Below, in pieces: positions 15,543 to 23,597 of a DNA stretch of 64,000 nt. Location of the stretch: positions 124,001-188,000 of the forward strand of contig NZ_BONX01000007.1 in the NCBI RefSeq assembly GCF_016862935.1, written 5' to 3'. Below the pieces are notes generated by a model. That model did not search any database, had not been told where the DNA came from, and saw only the letters and a program-made list of their open reading frames with translations. Positions within the stretch are counted from its first letter, which is position 1. Each line of letters begins with the position of its first letter. Source of the stretch: Plantactinospora mayteni. GTDB lineage: Bacteria > Actinomycetota > Actinomycetes > Mycobacteriales > Micromonosporaceae. The position numbers were made by a program, and so were the translations under genes.

Positions 15543-16541
15543 ATGAGCGGAGAGCAAACCTGGATTCTGGCCTTTGATGGTTCGTGTGCCACCTGCCGAG
15601 CCGTCTCCACCATCGTGGCACGCGAATGCGGTGACGTCCTCACCGTCAAATCGCTTGGTGACGGCGATGTCATTCGATGGCGGTCTTCCGCACTCGGCGC
15701 CGGCGCACCATCCGCGCCCACGCTCCTCCGCGTCCGCGGGGATCGCGTGGCGGCCTGGACCGGCATTCGCATGGGCGTTCGACTGGCGAAAAGGGTGGGC
15801 CCGCGCTCGGCACTACGGATTCTTCGCAACCTCGGCGAGGTAAAGAATCGCGAGGCACAGGCGAGGACTGGGATGGCGCGCAAGGATTTCCTCAAGCTGG
15901 CGGCGGGTGCCGGTATCGCGATGAGCATCCTCGGTTTCAACCGGTCACCGGCATTCGGTGACGGCGCACACTCCAGCCCCGCCGAGCAGTGGGTGAACGC
16001 CAACCTCGGCAGCTTGCCGACGGACTACGACAAGCTGAGCGCCTTCGACCCGACGTACCGGCGAGCGATCTACCGGGCTCTGCCACCGCCGAGCCGCAAG
16101 GAGCTGTGGGTCGAGCATCTGAGCCGGCACCGCGCGGAGATGACGAGCATGTCCGCCGACCAGCGGCGCGTTATCGACCGGGCGATCGCCCTGAGTAATG
16201 ACGAACAGACATTCGTCACACCGATCAGCGACGAACAACATGCCGTGCTCGAAGAGATCAGGGAAGCGGCCATTGCCGCATTCGGGCTGGAAAGGGCTCG
16301 CTCGATATTGGCGCAGCTCGGCACTTCCACTCCCGCAACGTCTCCTGCCTCCGCCGACGGCAGCGCGAGCAACTGCGGCGTTGGTGTCCCCGACTGCAAT
16401 TGCAGCTGCGTAAGCGACTACTGCGCCGGGCGCTTCTGTCTCTGCTGCGGAGCATGTAACAACTGCGGCACGTACTGCTGCTGCTCCGATTCTGGCTGTG
16501 GGTCGTTGTGGCTGTATGCGTGCACCGGCAAATGCCCTTGA
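15543..16541 (+). CDS. Fulvocin-C-related bacteriocin precursor with N-terminal DCC-like CxxC domain
   Basis: A 332-residue protein with three parts. Residues 1-105 resemble a thioredoxin-like DCC domain: WILAFDGSCATCRAV has the CxxC pair C15/C18, followed by PTLLRVRGDRVAAWTG. Residues 113-131 (RKDFLKLAAGAGIAMSILG) look like a Tat-type signal or membrane segment placed internally. Residues about 145-260 are the helical region of 'fulvocin C-related' proteins. The C-terminal 57 residues (276-332) hold 16 Cys. DCNCSCVSDYC and CGSLWLYACTGKC align, as I recall it, with the secreted Myxococcus fulvus bacteriocin fulvocin C (NCSCSTASDYC, GCGTGWVYCACNG). The start has AGGAGG at 7-nt spacing. No separate immunity or export gene is adjacent. 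Antibacterial function is inferred from this resemblance. Confidence 0.8.
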   Translation: MSGEQTWILAFDGSCATCRAVSTIVARECGDVLTVKSLGDGDVIRWRSSALGAGAPSAPTLLRVRGDRVAAWTGIRMGVRLAKRVGPRSALRILRNLGEVKNREAQARTGMARKDFLKLAAGAGIAMSILGFNRSPAFGDGAHSSPAEQWVNANLGSLPTDYDKLSAFDPTYRRAIYRALPPPSRKELWVEHLSRHRAEMTSMSADQRRVIDRAIALSNDEQTFVTPISDEQHAVLEEIREAAIAAFGLERARSILAQLGTSTPATSPASADGSASNCGVGVPDCNCSCVSDYCAGRFCLCCGACNNCGTYCCCSDSGCGSLWLYACTGKCP

Positions 16542-16586
16542 TCGTCACCACGGGAACCCGCACTGCGAAGGGAAAGAACCGCGAGA

Positions 16587-16763
16587 GTGACGGCTTTGGG
16601 TGACGGCGGGATCGATATGTGCGATCCTCCCACGGCAGTGAGCGTTGGCTCGCCGGCGACAGCCAAGACGGCAGCGCCGGCCGGTGAGAAGACGGCGTTG
16701 ACCGGCGAGGTCCCGCAGTCTCTGGTGGACCAGTCCCGGCAAGAGGCGGTTCGGTCAGGCTGA
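16587..16763 (+). CDS. Possible small protein or decayed fragment, 58 aa
   Basis: A GTG-started frame of 58 codons begins 45 bases after the bacteriocin-like gene. It contains an Ala/Thr-rich stretch (VGSPATAKTAAPAGEKTAL) and ends QSLVDQSRQEAVRSG. Style is compatible with the N-terminus of a mutator-type transposase or an unrelated small protein, but I cannot assign it. An internal ATG at 16617 is an alternative start. GAAGGGAAAG upstream is a weak ribosome-binding site. The surrounding 16542-16863 shows nothing else. Confidence 0.25.
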   Translation: MTALGDGGIDMCDPPTAVSVGSPATAKTAAPAGEKTALTGEVPQSLVDQSRQEAVRSG

Positions 16764-16863
16764 CCACCCGTGCGGCCCGGTCCGCCGCACACGGTTCCGG
16801 TTGCGTGTGGTTGTGGTTGAGTGGTCCGGGTCGTTGCTGGGCGCCCTTGCGGGCCCTCGACCG

Positions 16864-17160
16864 CTACCACGTCTGCGGTGGCGGTGCCGACGCGCAGGCA
16901 TGGATCCGCCGCGCCGTATGCCGCTGCTTCCTCGGCGCCGTCAGATCCGCCACCAACATCTGGGCGATGACCGACCGGATCGGATCCAGCTTCGGCGCCT
17001 GTGCCACCCGACGCTTGCGCGGCGCCGGCACCGCCGACGCCAGCGCCTGGCGGACCGTCCGTCGATGACCCCGTGCCACACGGCCAACGCCCGGATCGAC
17101 AGCTCCTCGCGGCGGGCGTCACGGCGGGATCGCCTTGAACAACTCCAGTCTCGGCCTCAC
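16864..17160 (-). pseudogene. istA: istA remnant (IS21-family transposase), frameshifted and truncated
   Basis: Read from a GTG at 17160 the fragments are RPRLELFKAI, then after a +1 shift near 17125-17129 RRDARREELSIRALAVWHGV, then after a second shift near 17066-17072 HRRTVRQALASAV, PAPRKRRVAQAPKLDP and TAPRKQRHTARRIHA. This order and wording match the N-terminal helix-turn-helix region of IS21 IstA proteins. Similarity stops after about 95 residues; the DDE catalytic part and istB are gone. About 80 bases upstream lies the IS21-like end at 17216-17243. The frameshifts and truncation show it is inactive. Confidence 0.85.
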
Positions 17161-17372
17161 CCGCCCCCACCAGACGGTCACGGATCACACACTCCGGAGC
17201 CTAGGACGTGATCAAGATGGGGCCAAGTATGACTGACACGACACACCGGACGAAACTGGGTTGGGCCAGATATAGCCGTCGCACCCATCAACACCCATAA
17301 CTGCGGCCGGGGCCGGCTACAACCGTCACCCCGGGGCCAACCAACTACGTCACAGCCAGCCCCGAGCGGTGC

Positions 17373-18362
17373 TCAGGCGGGTCCGTCGACCAGGTCGAGC
17401 AGGGTACGGGTCAGGGTGTTGCGGGCCAGCGGCACCTTGAAGGCGTTGCCCGGCAGCGGTACGGCCTCGGCGAGTTCCGCCTCGGCAGCCGCCCGGAACC
17501 GGTCCTCCCGGGCCGGGCCACCGCGCAGCAACTCCTCGGCCCGGCTGGCCCGCCACGGCTTGGGTGCCACCCCGCCGAGCGCGATCCGGACGTCCCGGAC
17601 GATCCCGTCCGTCATGTCGACCGCCGCCGCCACCGAGACCAGCGCGAAGGCGTACGAGGCCCGGTCGCGTACCTTGCGGTAGCGGGATCGGGTGGCGAAG
17701 GCGAGTGGCGGTACCTCGATCGCGGTGATCAGCTCCCCGTGTGCCAGCACGGTGTCCCGGTGCGGCTCGCCGCCCGGCAGCCGGTGCAACTCGGTGATCG
17801 GAATGCGCCGCCCGCCGTCGGGACCCTCGGTGTGCACGGTGGCGTCCAACGCGACCAGTGCGACCGCGAAGTCCGACGGATGGGTCGCGACGCACTCCGG
17901 CGAGGCGCCGAGGATCGCGAGTTCCCGGTGGTGCCCGTCGATCGCCGGGCAGCCGGTGCCGGGCTCCCGCTTGTTGCACGGGGTGGTGACGTTCTGGAAG
18001 TAGACGCAGCGGGTGCGTTGCAGCAGGTTTCCGCCGGCGGTCGCCAGGTTGCGCAGTTGGCCGGAGGCGCCGGAGAGCAGCGCCTGGGAGAGCACCGGAT
18101 AGCGGCTCCGGACCAGTGGATGTGCCGCCAGGTCGCTGTTCGGGGTGGCGGCGCCGATCCGGATGCCACCGTCGGGCAACTCCTCGACCTGGTCGGAGGT
18201 GAGCCGGCGTACGTCCACCAGCAGGTCCGGGGTGGCCACGTCGAGTTTCATCAGGTCGACCAGGTTGGTTCCGCCGCCGAGGAACGCGCCGTCCGGCGAC
18301 TCGGCGAGCAGCGCGACGGCACCGGTCACGTCGTCGGCGCGGGCGTACCGGAAGGGCCTCAT
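17373..18362 (-). CDS. yagS: Molybdenum hydroxylase FAD-binding subunit (YagS/CoxM type)
   Basis: A 329-residue FAD subunit of the xanthine dehydrogenase/aldehyde oxidoreductase family. FLGGGTNLVDLMK and TAGGNLLQRTRCVYF are the two FAD-binding segments (GGGT and AGGN). The segment VTTPCNKREPGTGCPAIDG is the Cys-rich 4Fe-4S loop characteristic of YagS-type subunits. The C-terminal CODH-FAD domain (FALVSVAAAVDM, RIALGGVAPKPW) is complete. Its ATG overlaps the stop of the 2Fe-2S subunit by 4 nt. The large molybdopterin subunit (YagR) normally follows, but 33 bases past this stop the IS21 scar begins and no such gene exists. Unless the large subunit is encoded elsewhere, the complex cannot be functional. 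Confidence 0.92.
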   Translation of the reverse strand: MRPFRYARADDVTGAVALLAESPDGAFLGGGTNLVDLMKLDVATPDLLVDVRRLTSDQVEELPDGGIRIGAATPNSDLAAHPLVRSRYPVLSQALLSGASGQLRNLATAGGNLLQRTRCVYFQNVTTPCNKREPGTGCPAIDGHHRELAILGASPECVATHPSDFAVALVALDATVHTEGPDGGRRIPITELHRLPGGEPHRDTVLAHGELITAIEVPPLAFATRSRYRKVRDRASYAFALVSVAAAVDMTDGIVRDVRIALGGVAPKPWRASRAEELLRGGPAREDRFRAAAEAELAEAVPLPGNAFKVPLARNTLTRTLLDLVDGPA

Positions 18363-18880
18363 CGGCGGGCGAGTTCCTCGATCGCCGGCACGATGTTCGC
18401 GTACGCGGCACAGCGGCAGAGGTTGCCGCTCATCCGTTCCCGGATCTCGTCGGCGTCCAGCCTCGCCCGGCTCCCGTCGCCGGCCGCGACACCGTCCAGG
18501 GTCACCGCGCTCGGCCAGCCCGCCTCGGCCTCGCGGAGCATCGCCACCGCCGAGACGACCTGCCCGGGCGTGCAGTAGCCGCACTGGAAGGCGTCGTACT
18601 GGATGAAGCACCGCTGCATCGGATGCAGTTCGCCGTCGGGTGCCAGGCCGGCCGCGGTGACGATCTCGGCCCCGTCGTGTGCCACCGCGAGGGCGAGGCA
18701 ACTGTTCACCCGCCGCCCCTCCAGCAGGATCGTGCAGGCGCCGCACTGGCCGTGGTCGCAGCCCTTCTTCGGGCTGGTGTTGCCCAGCCGCTCCCGCAGG
18801 GCGTCCAGCAGGGTGGTCCGGGTGTCGACGGTGACCCGGTGATCGGTCCCGTCCACTCGGAGGCTGACCTCGGCATCCAT
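18359..18880 (-). CDS. yagT: Molybdenum hydroxylase 2Fe-2S subunit (YagT/CoxS type)
   Basis: A 173-residue electron-transfer subunit. The plant-ferredoxin-type cluster ligands are C41, C46, C49 and C61 (GCDHGQCGACT, NSCLAL). The second cluster ligands are in FQCGYCTPG (C100, C103) and GNLCRCAAYANI. It would pass electrons from the molybdenum centre to FAD in the next subunit. No Tat signal precedes the domain at this ATG, unlike E. coli YagT; an upstream frame extends to 19060 but is not signal-like. It is the first gene of the operon, divergent from the BTAD regulator at 19069. The partner large subunit is missing from this locus. Confidence 0.93.
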   Translation of the reverse strand: MDAEVSLRVDGTDHRVTVDTRTTLLDALRERLGNTSPKKGCDHGQCGACTILLEGRRVNSCLALAVAHDGAEIVTAAGLAPDGELHPMQRCFIQYDAFQCGYCTPGQVVSAVAMLREAEAGWPSAVTLDGVAAGDGSRARLDADEIRERMSGNLCRCAAYANIVPAIEELARR

Positions 18881-19068
18881 CCTTCCGGCCTCCTCGGTGG
18901 GATCGAGTCGCGGACGAACACCCCCAAGGTAGCCATAGCAGTGTGTGGAAGGGGCGAAATGGGCAAAGCCCCCGGGAGTCCTGCGTGGGCACGCTGGACC
19001 GGTACGCCCGAGGGCTGCCGGTCGAGCGCGTGACGGTCGCCGGGCGGGGGTGGGCGACAATCGACGCC

Positions 19069-22000
19069 ATGCGGTTCGGCATCCTGGGCGCGACCGAGGT
19101 GTACGCGGGCGATGGCCGGCGACTCGTCGTCGGTGGCCCGCGCCTGCGCGCCCTGCTGGTGCTGCTGCTCCTCGACGCCGGCCGGGTGGTCTCGGCGGAC
19201 CGGCTGATCCAGGCTCTCTACGGCGACAACCCGCCGGCCCGGGCCGCGAACGCGTTGCAGTCCCAGGTCTCCCGGCTGCGCCAGGTGCTCTCCGGCGTCG
19301 ACGGGCCGGAGCCGCTGGTGGAGTTCCATCCGGCGGGCTACCGGATCGCGGTCGACCCGGAGGAGGTCGACCTGCACCGGTTCACCCGGCTGGTGGCCGA
19401 CGGCCAGCGCGCGTTGGCCGGCGGCGACCGGCGGTACGCGGTCGAGCTGTTGCGGTCGGCATCGCGACTGTGGCGCGGGGAGCCGCTGGCCGACGTCCGG
19501 GAGGCGCCGTTCGCCCGGGCCCAGGCGACCCGCCTCGACGAGCTGCGGCTGGCCGCCGTCGAGGAGCGCGTGACGGCGGAACTCGACCTGGCCGGAGCGG
19601 GGTCAGGCGGACCCTCGGTGGCCGAGCTGCGCGAGCTGGTGGCGGCGTACCCGCTGCGGGAGCGACTGCGCGGCCTGCTGATGCGTGCCCTGCACGCCGG
19701 CGGTCGCCGGGCCGAGGCGCTGGCCACCTTCGAGGAGGCCCGCCGGCTGCTCGCGGAGGAACTCGGCACCGACCCGTCGCCGGAACTGGCCGCGCTGCAC
19801 GTGGCCGTACTGCGCGACGATCCCGCCCTGCTTCCGCCCACCCCGCACCGCGCCGCCCCGCCCGGCGTGGCGCCCGCGGCTCCGGTCGCGGCCGATCCGG
19901 TACCGGCCGACGCGGCCACCCCGCTCGGCGAGCGGCCCTGTCCGGCCGACGCACCGGCCCGCCCGGCCGTCGCGCCGCCCACGTCCGACGTCGAGGTGTC
20001 GTCCGGTCCTGTCACGGTCGACGCCGAGGTGTCGTCCGGTTCGGCCGGCGGGCTGCCCGGGCAGCTCAGCAGCTTCGTCGGGCGGGAGGAGGAGCTGGGC
20101 CGGGTCGGCAAGCTGCTCGGTGAGGCGCGGTTGGTCACCCTGCACGGCCCCGGTGGCGCCGGCAAGACCCGATTGGCGATCGAGGCGGCCGGCCGGCAGC
20201 ACGGCGCGGTCTTCCTGGTCGAACTCGCGGCGGTGACCGCGGGCGCGGACGTCGCCTCGGCGGTGCTGGCCGCGCTGAACCTGCGGGACGCCGCGCTGCG
20301 TGCCCAGGGCGGCCCCCGGGACGCCGCCGACCGACTGGTCACGGCGCTCGCCGACCGCGACCTCCTGCTCGTACTGGACAACTGCGAACACCTGGTCGCC
20401 GACGCCGCCCGGCTCGTCGCCCGGCTGCTCGGTGCCTGTCCGAAGGTTCGGGTCCTGACCACCAGCCGGGAACCGCTCGGGCTCACCGGCGAGGCGCTGT
20501 GCCCGGTCTCCGGCCTGACCCTGCCGCCGGCCGAGACGACGGCCGAGGCCGCCCCGGCGTACGCGGCGGTCCGGCTCTTCGTCGAACGGGCCGCGGACGT
20601 GTCACCGGGATTCGCCCTCGGCCCCGACAACCTCCCGGCGGTACTGCGGATCTGTCGTACCCTCGACGGCCTGCCGCTCGCGATCGAGCTGGCGGCGGCC
20701 CGGCTGCGGGCCCTGCCGGTCGCGGAGGTCGCGGCCCGGCTCGACGACCGGTTCCGGCTGCTGACCCGGGGCAGTCGGGTCGCCCAACCCCGGCACCAGA
20801 CGCTGCGCGCGGTGGTGCAGTGGAGCTGGGACCTCCTGGACGAGGCCGAACAGCGGCTGGCCCGCCGGTTGACGGTCTTCGCCGGCGGCGCCGACCTGGA
20901 CGCCGTCGAGCGGGTCTGCGCACCACTCGACGCGGACGTGCTCGACGTGCTCTCCAGTCTGGTCGACAAGTCGCTGGTGGAGGCGGGGGGCGGGCGCTTC
21001 CGGATGCTGGAGACGGTGCGCGCGTTCGGCGCCGAACGGTTGGCCGAGGCCGGCGAGGCGGACGAGCTGCGGCGGGCGCATGCGGCGTACTTCCTCGAAC
21101 TGGCCCGTACCGCCGACCTGCGGCTGCGCGGCGCGGAGCAGTTGGACTGGCTGCGCCGGTTGGACGGCGACCGCGACGACCTGCACGCCGCGTTGCGCCG
21201 GGCGATGGCCGCCGGAGACGTCGGGACCGCGCTGAAGCTGGTCGCCGCGCTGTCGTTCTACTGGTGGCTGCGCGGCCTACGCGGTGAGGGGGCGGCGCTG
21301 GCCGCCCAACTCGTCGAGCGGGTCGGTGGCACCGCGCCACCCGAGCTGGCCGAGGAGTACGCGCTCTGCCTGCTGCACGCCTCGCTCGGCGGGTACGGCT
21401 CGGGCCCGCAGGGTGTCGAGCCGGTCGCCACGATCCTGTGGAGCCTGGGCCGGCCGCCCCGGCAGCCGTTCCTGCTCTACCTCTCCGGGGTCGCCAACGG
21501 TCCACCACCGGAGATGGTGGAGACCGTGCTCACCACCCCCGAAGGCTGGGTCGGACTGCTCGGTACCGACCCGTGGAGCCGGGCGCTGGGGGCGCTCGGC
21601 CTCGGAATGGTCTGGATGCTCGAAGGCCGGTACGAGGAGGCGCAGGTCAAGCTCGGCGAGGCGTTGGCCGACTTCCGGGCCATCGGAGAGCGCTGGGGCA
21701 CGATCCTGGTGCTGACGATCCTGACCGAGCTGGCCTACCGGCGTGGCGACCACAGCCACATGGAATTCGTCGACGAGGCGCTGCGGCTGGCCGACGAACT
21801 CGGCTCGAGGCTCGACATGGCCGAGTTGTTGCGTACCCGGGGGGACGGCCGGCTCAGCGTCGACGACCTGGTGGGGGCGAACGACGACTACCAGCGGGTG
21901 GTGGAACTGGCCCCGCCGGCCGGTGCGCCGGAACTGCTCGCCGCGGCCCACCTCGGGCTGGGCGAGATCGCCCGGCGGCGCGGCGACCTGGCTCGCGCGC

Positions 22001-22428
22001 GCCGGTTGTGCGAGCAGGCGTTGGCGGAGTGCCCGACCGGCTGGTTCGGGGCGGAGGGGATCCGGCTCGCCGTGCTCGTCGCGCTGGGGCAGATCCTGGC
22101 GGCGACCGGTGACCGGGTCGGGGCCCGCGCCCGGTTCCGGCAGGTGCTCGGTGCCACGGTCGGGGTCTGGGAACTGAGTACCCTCACCGTCGCGGTCGAC
22201 GGCCTGGTCGGACCGGTACTCCGGACCGGTGGCGCCGAACGGGCCGGCGTGCTGCTCGGCGCGATAGCGGTGTTGCAGAACGGTGTCGGCAGCGCCGGGG
22301 CGATCGACGCCGCGCCGGTCGCCGCCGCCACCCGGACCCGGCTCGGTGATCCGGCGTACCGGCGCGTGCTGGCCCGAGGTGCGGCCCTGACCCGGGAACA
22401 GGCGCTCGCCGCGCTCGACACCGCCTGA
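19069..22428 (+). CDS. Large BTAD transcription regulator with NB-ARC and TPR-like domains
   Basis: A 1119-residue AfsR-like regulator. An OmpR winged helix (MRFGILGATEVYAGDGRRL, DRLIQALYGDNPPARAANA) occupies about residues 1-95 and a BTAD domain about 100-245. A Pro/Ala-rich linker with two DVEVSSG-like repeats follows. The NTPase has Walker A LHGPGGAGKTRLAIEAA, Walker B LLLVLDNCEHL and sensor LTTSREPLGLTGEAL. An LRR/TPR-like helical C-terminus spans about 650-1119. This LuxR/AfsR hybrid type lacks a C-terminal LuxR helix-turn-helix. The ABC exporter 118 bases downstream on the same strand is a plausible target. The ATG at 19069 begins the winged helix directly, though no strong ribosome-binding site is seen. 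Divergent from the yagTS genes, sharing a 188-base promoter region. Confidence 0.9.
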   Translation: MRFGILGATEVYAGDGRRLVVGGPRLRALLVLLLLDAGRVVSADRLIQALYGDNPPARAANALQSQVSRLRQVLSGVDGPEPLVEFHPAGYRIAVDPEEVDLHRFTRLVADGQRALAGGDRRYAVELLRSASRLWRGEPLADVREAPFARAQATRLDELRLAAVEERVTAELDLAGAGSGGPSVAELRELVAAYPLRERLRGLLMRALHAGGRRAEALATFEEARRLLAEELGTDPSPELAALHVAVLRDDPALLPPTPHRAAPPGVAPAAPVAADPVPADAATPLGERPCPADAPARPAVAPPTSDVEVSSGPVTVDAEVSSGSAGGLPGQLSSFVGREEELGRVGKLLGEARLVTLHGPGGAGKTRLAIEAAGRQHGAVFLVELAAVTAGADVASAVLAALNLRDAALRAQGGPRDAADRLVTALADRDLLLVLDNCEHLVADAARLVARLLGACPKVRVLTTSREPLGLTGEALCPVSGLTLPPAETTAEAAPAYAAVRLFVERAADVSPGFALGPDNLPAVLRICRTLDGLPLAIELAAARLRALPVAEVAARLDDRFRLLTRGSRVAQPRHQTLRAVVQWSWDLLDEAEQRLARRLTVFAGGADLDAVERVCAPLDADVLDVLSSLVDKSLVEAGGGRFRMLETVRAFGAERLAEAGEADELRRAHAAYFLELARTADLRLRGAEQLDWLRRLDGDRDDLHAALRRAMAAGDVGTALKLVAALSFYWWLRGLRGEGAALAAQLVERVGGTAPPELAEEYALCLLHASLGGYGSGPQGVEPVATILWSLGRPPRQPFLLYLSGVANGPPPEMVETVLTTPEGWVGLLGTDPWSRALGALGLGMVWMLEGRYEEAQVKLGEALADFRAIGERWGTILVLTILTELAYRRGDHSHMEFVDEALRLADELGSRLDMAELLRTRGDGRLSVDDLVGANDDYQRVVELAPPAGAPELLAAAHLGLGEIARRRGDLARARRLCEQALAECPTGWFGAEGIRLAVLVALGQILAATGDRVGARARFRQVLGATVGVWELSTLTVAVDGLVGPVLRTGGAERAGVLLGAIAVLQNGVGSAGAIDAAPVAAATRTRLGDPAYRRVLARGAALTREQALAALDTA

Positions 22429-22431
22429 CCC

Positions 22432-22513
22432 GCGATCGGTGCGGGAACCGCCCCGGTGCCGCCGTCAGCGATCGGTGCGGGACCGCTCGGTGCCTCGGTC
22501 AGCGATCGGTGCG
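22432..22513. repeat. Three direct repeats of GCGATCGGTGCG before the ABC exporter
   Basis: GCGATCGGTGCG starts at 22432, 22468 and 22502, about 35 bases apart; the first two extend to GCGATCGGTGCGGGA. Each contains the palindrome CGATCG. They fill the 118-base spacer between the regulator's stop and the exporter start, so they could be operators or a third-party amplification of the gene's 3' flank. Confidence 0.75.
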
Positions 22514-22546
22514 TGGCCGGTCAGCGCGGTCGGCGACCGTCGGGGC

Positions 22547-23530
22547 ATGACAACGCAGACATCAGCGGTCGTGGCCGAGGGACTGCACAAGCGGTACGGC
22601 GAGACCCGGGCCCTGGACGGGTTCGACCTCGACGTCCCGGCCGGTACGGTGTGCGGGCTGCTCGGTCCGAACGGCGCCGGCAAGACAACGGCGGTACGGA
22701 TCCTCTCCACCCTGCTGCGCTTCGACGCCGGCCGGGCCTGGGTCGCCGGGTACGACGTGGTGCGGCAGCCCGACCAGGTCCGTGGGGTGATCGGGCTGAC
22801 CGGGCAGTACGCGGCGGTCGACGAGGTGCTCAGCGGACGGCAGAACCTGATCCTCTTCGGTCGGTTGCACCATCTGTCGGCCCGGGTCGCCCGGCGTCGC
22901 GCGGACGAGTTGCTGGAGCAGTTCGGGCTGACCGGCGCGGCCGGCAGGTCGGCGGCGGAGTACTCCGGCGGGATGCGCCGCCGGCTGGACCTGGCGGCCA
23001 GCCTGATCATGACGCCCCGGGTGCTCTTCCTCGACGAGCCGACCACCGGGCTCGACCCGCGCAGCCGCAACCAGCTCTGGTCCGCGGTGCGGAGCCTGGT
23101 CGCCGACGGCACCACGGTGCTGCTCACCACCCAGTACCTGGACGAGGCGGACCAGCTCGCCGACCGGATCCTGGTGGTCGACGCCGGGCGGGTGGTCGCG
23201 GAGGGCACCTCGGCCGAGTTGAAGGCGCGGATCGGAGCGGACCGGATCGAGGTGGTGGTCCGGCACGCGGCGGAACTCGGCACCGCCGCCGGGATCGTCG
23301 AACGTTCCTCCGCCGGGCCGGTGACGCTCGACGCGGAGATCCGGCAGCTCAGCGCCCCGGTCCTGGACCGGGTGGCGGCGCTCGGCGACGTGATGCGGGC
23401 GCTGCGGGACGCCGGGATCGCGGTCGAGGACATCGGGTTGCGCCGGCCGACCCTCGACGAGGCGTTCCTACACCTGACCGGGCACCGGTCCGGAGCGGCG
23501 CAGCCGACCGAGGCGGGGGTGCCGGCGTGA
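22547..23530 (+). CDS. ABC transporter ATP-binding protein, DrrA (daunorubicin resistance) family
   Basis: A 327-residue nucleotide-binding subunit. Walker A is LGPNGAGKTTAVRIL, the Q-loop region is LTGQYAAVDE, the signature is YSGGMRRRLDLAASL, and Walker B is VLFLDEPTTGLD followed by the H-loop LLTTQYLDEAD. The C-terminal extension (ELKARIGADRIEV to GLRRPTLDEAFLHLTG) is the diagnostic DrrA-family domain. Together with the permease 68 bases downstream it should form a drug or natural-product exporter at the cytoplasmic membrane. The start ATG has only a weak GGGG ribosome-binding site. Substrate unknown; the upstream BTAD regulator suggests link to secondary metabolism. Confidence 0.95.
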   Translation: MTTQTSAVVAEGLHKRYGETRALDGFDLDVPAGTVCGLLGPNGAGKTTAVRILSTLLRFDAGRAWVAGYDVVRQPDQVRGVIGLTGQYAAVDEVLSGRQNLILFGRLHHLSARVARRRADELLEQFGLTGAAGRSAAEYSGGMRRRLDLAASLIMTPRVLFLDEPTTGLDPRSRNQLWSAVRSLVADGTTVLLTTQYLDEADQLADRILVVDAGRVVAEGTSAELKARIGADRIEVVVRHAAELGTAAGIVERSSAGPVTLDAEIRQLSAPVLDRVAALGDVMRALRDAGIAVEDIGLRRPTLDEAFLHLTGHRSGAAQPTEAGVPA

Positions 23531-23597
23531 CCGGGCGGGACACGGGCCGGCCGGCCGGGCCGGGCGGGTACGACGACGATCGGAACGAGGTGGCGGC

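Larger units (their letters stand above)
13286..17340. mobile_element. IS21-derived island: inverted TTGGCCCCA ends, broken istA, passenger genes
   Basis: Left side: TTGGCCCCA or a close variant occurs in the same orientation at 13286-13294, 13311-13318, 13355-13363 and 13402-13410. Right side: the complement occurs at 17218-17226 and, as CGGGGCCAA, at 17332-17340. The right end read outward from istA begins TGTCGTGTCAGTCATACTTG, and TACTTGGCCCCA is shared by both sides. IS21 elements typically have TG-starting ends with several internal direct repeats. Between the ends only a damaged istA 5' part remains; istB is absent, and a secreted protease and a bacteriocin-like gene occupy the interior. 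Base composition here is visibly less GC-rich than either flank. The 13411-13723 stretch holds no gene I can support. Whether the island moved as a unit is inference. Confidence 0.55.

Noticed and set aside
15140-16003. Long minus-strand frame opposite the fulvocin-like gene
   Set aside because: Most of it is antisense to a well-supported gene. Only the last 90 codons in the spacer look protein-like, which I mention as a possible remnant.
16418-17188. Minus-strand 256-codon frame across the istA remnant
   Set aside because: It lies in the wrong frame for IstA, and its reading is Gly/Thr/Pro-rich; the IstA fragments are recovered in the other two frames.
22429-22546. tRNA or small RNA in the exporter spacer
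   Set aside because: The structure there is explained by the three direct repeats; no cloverleaf or terminator is visible.
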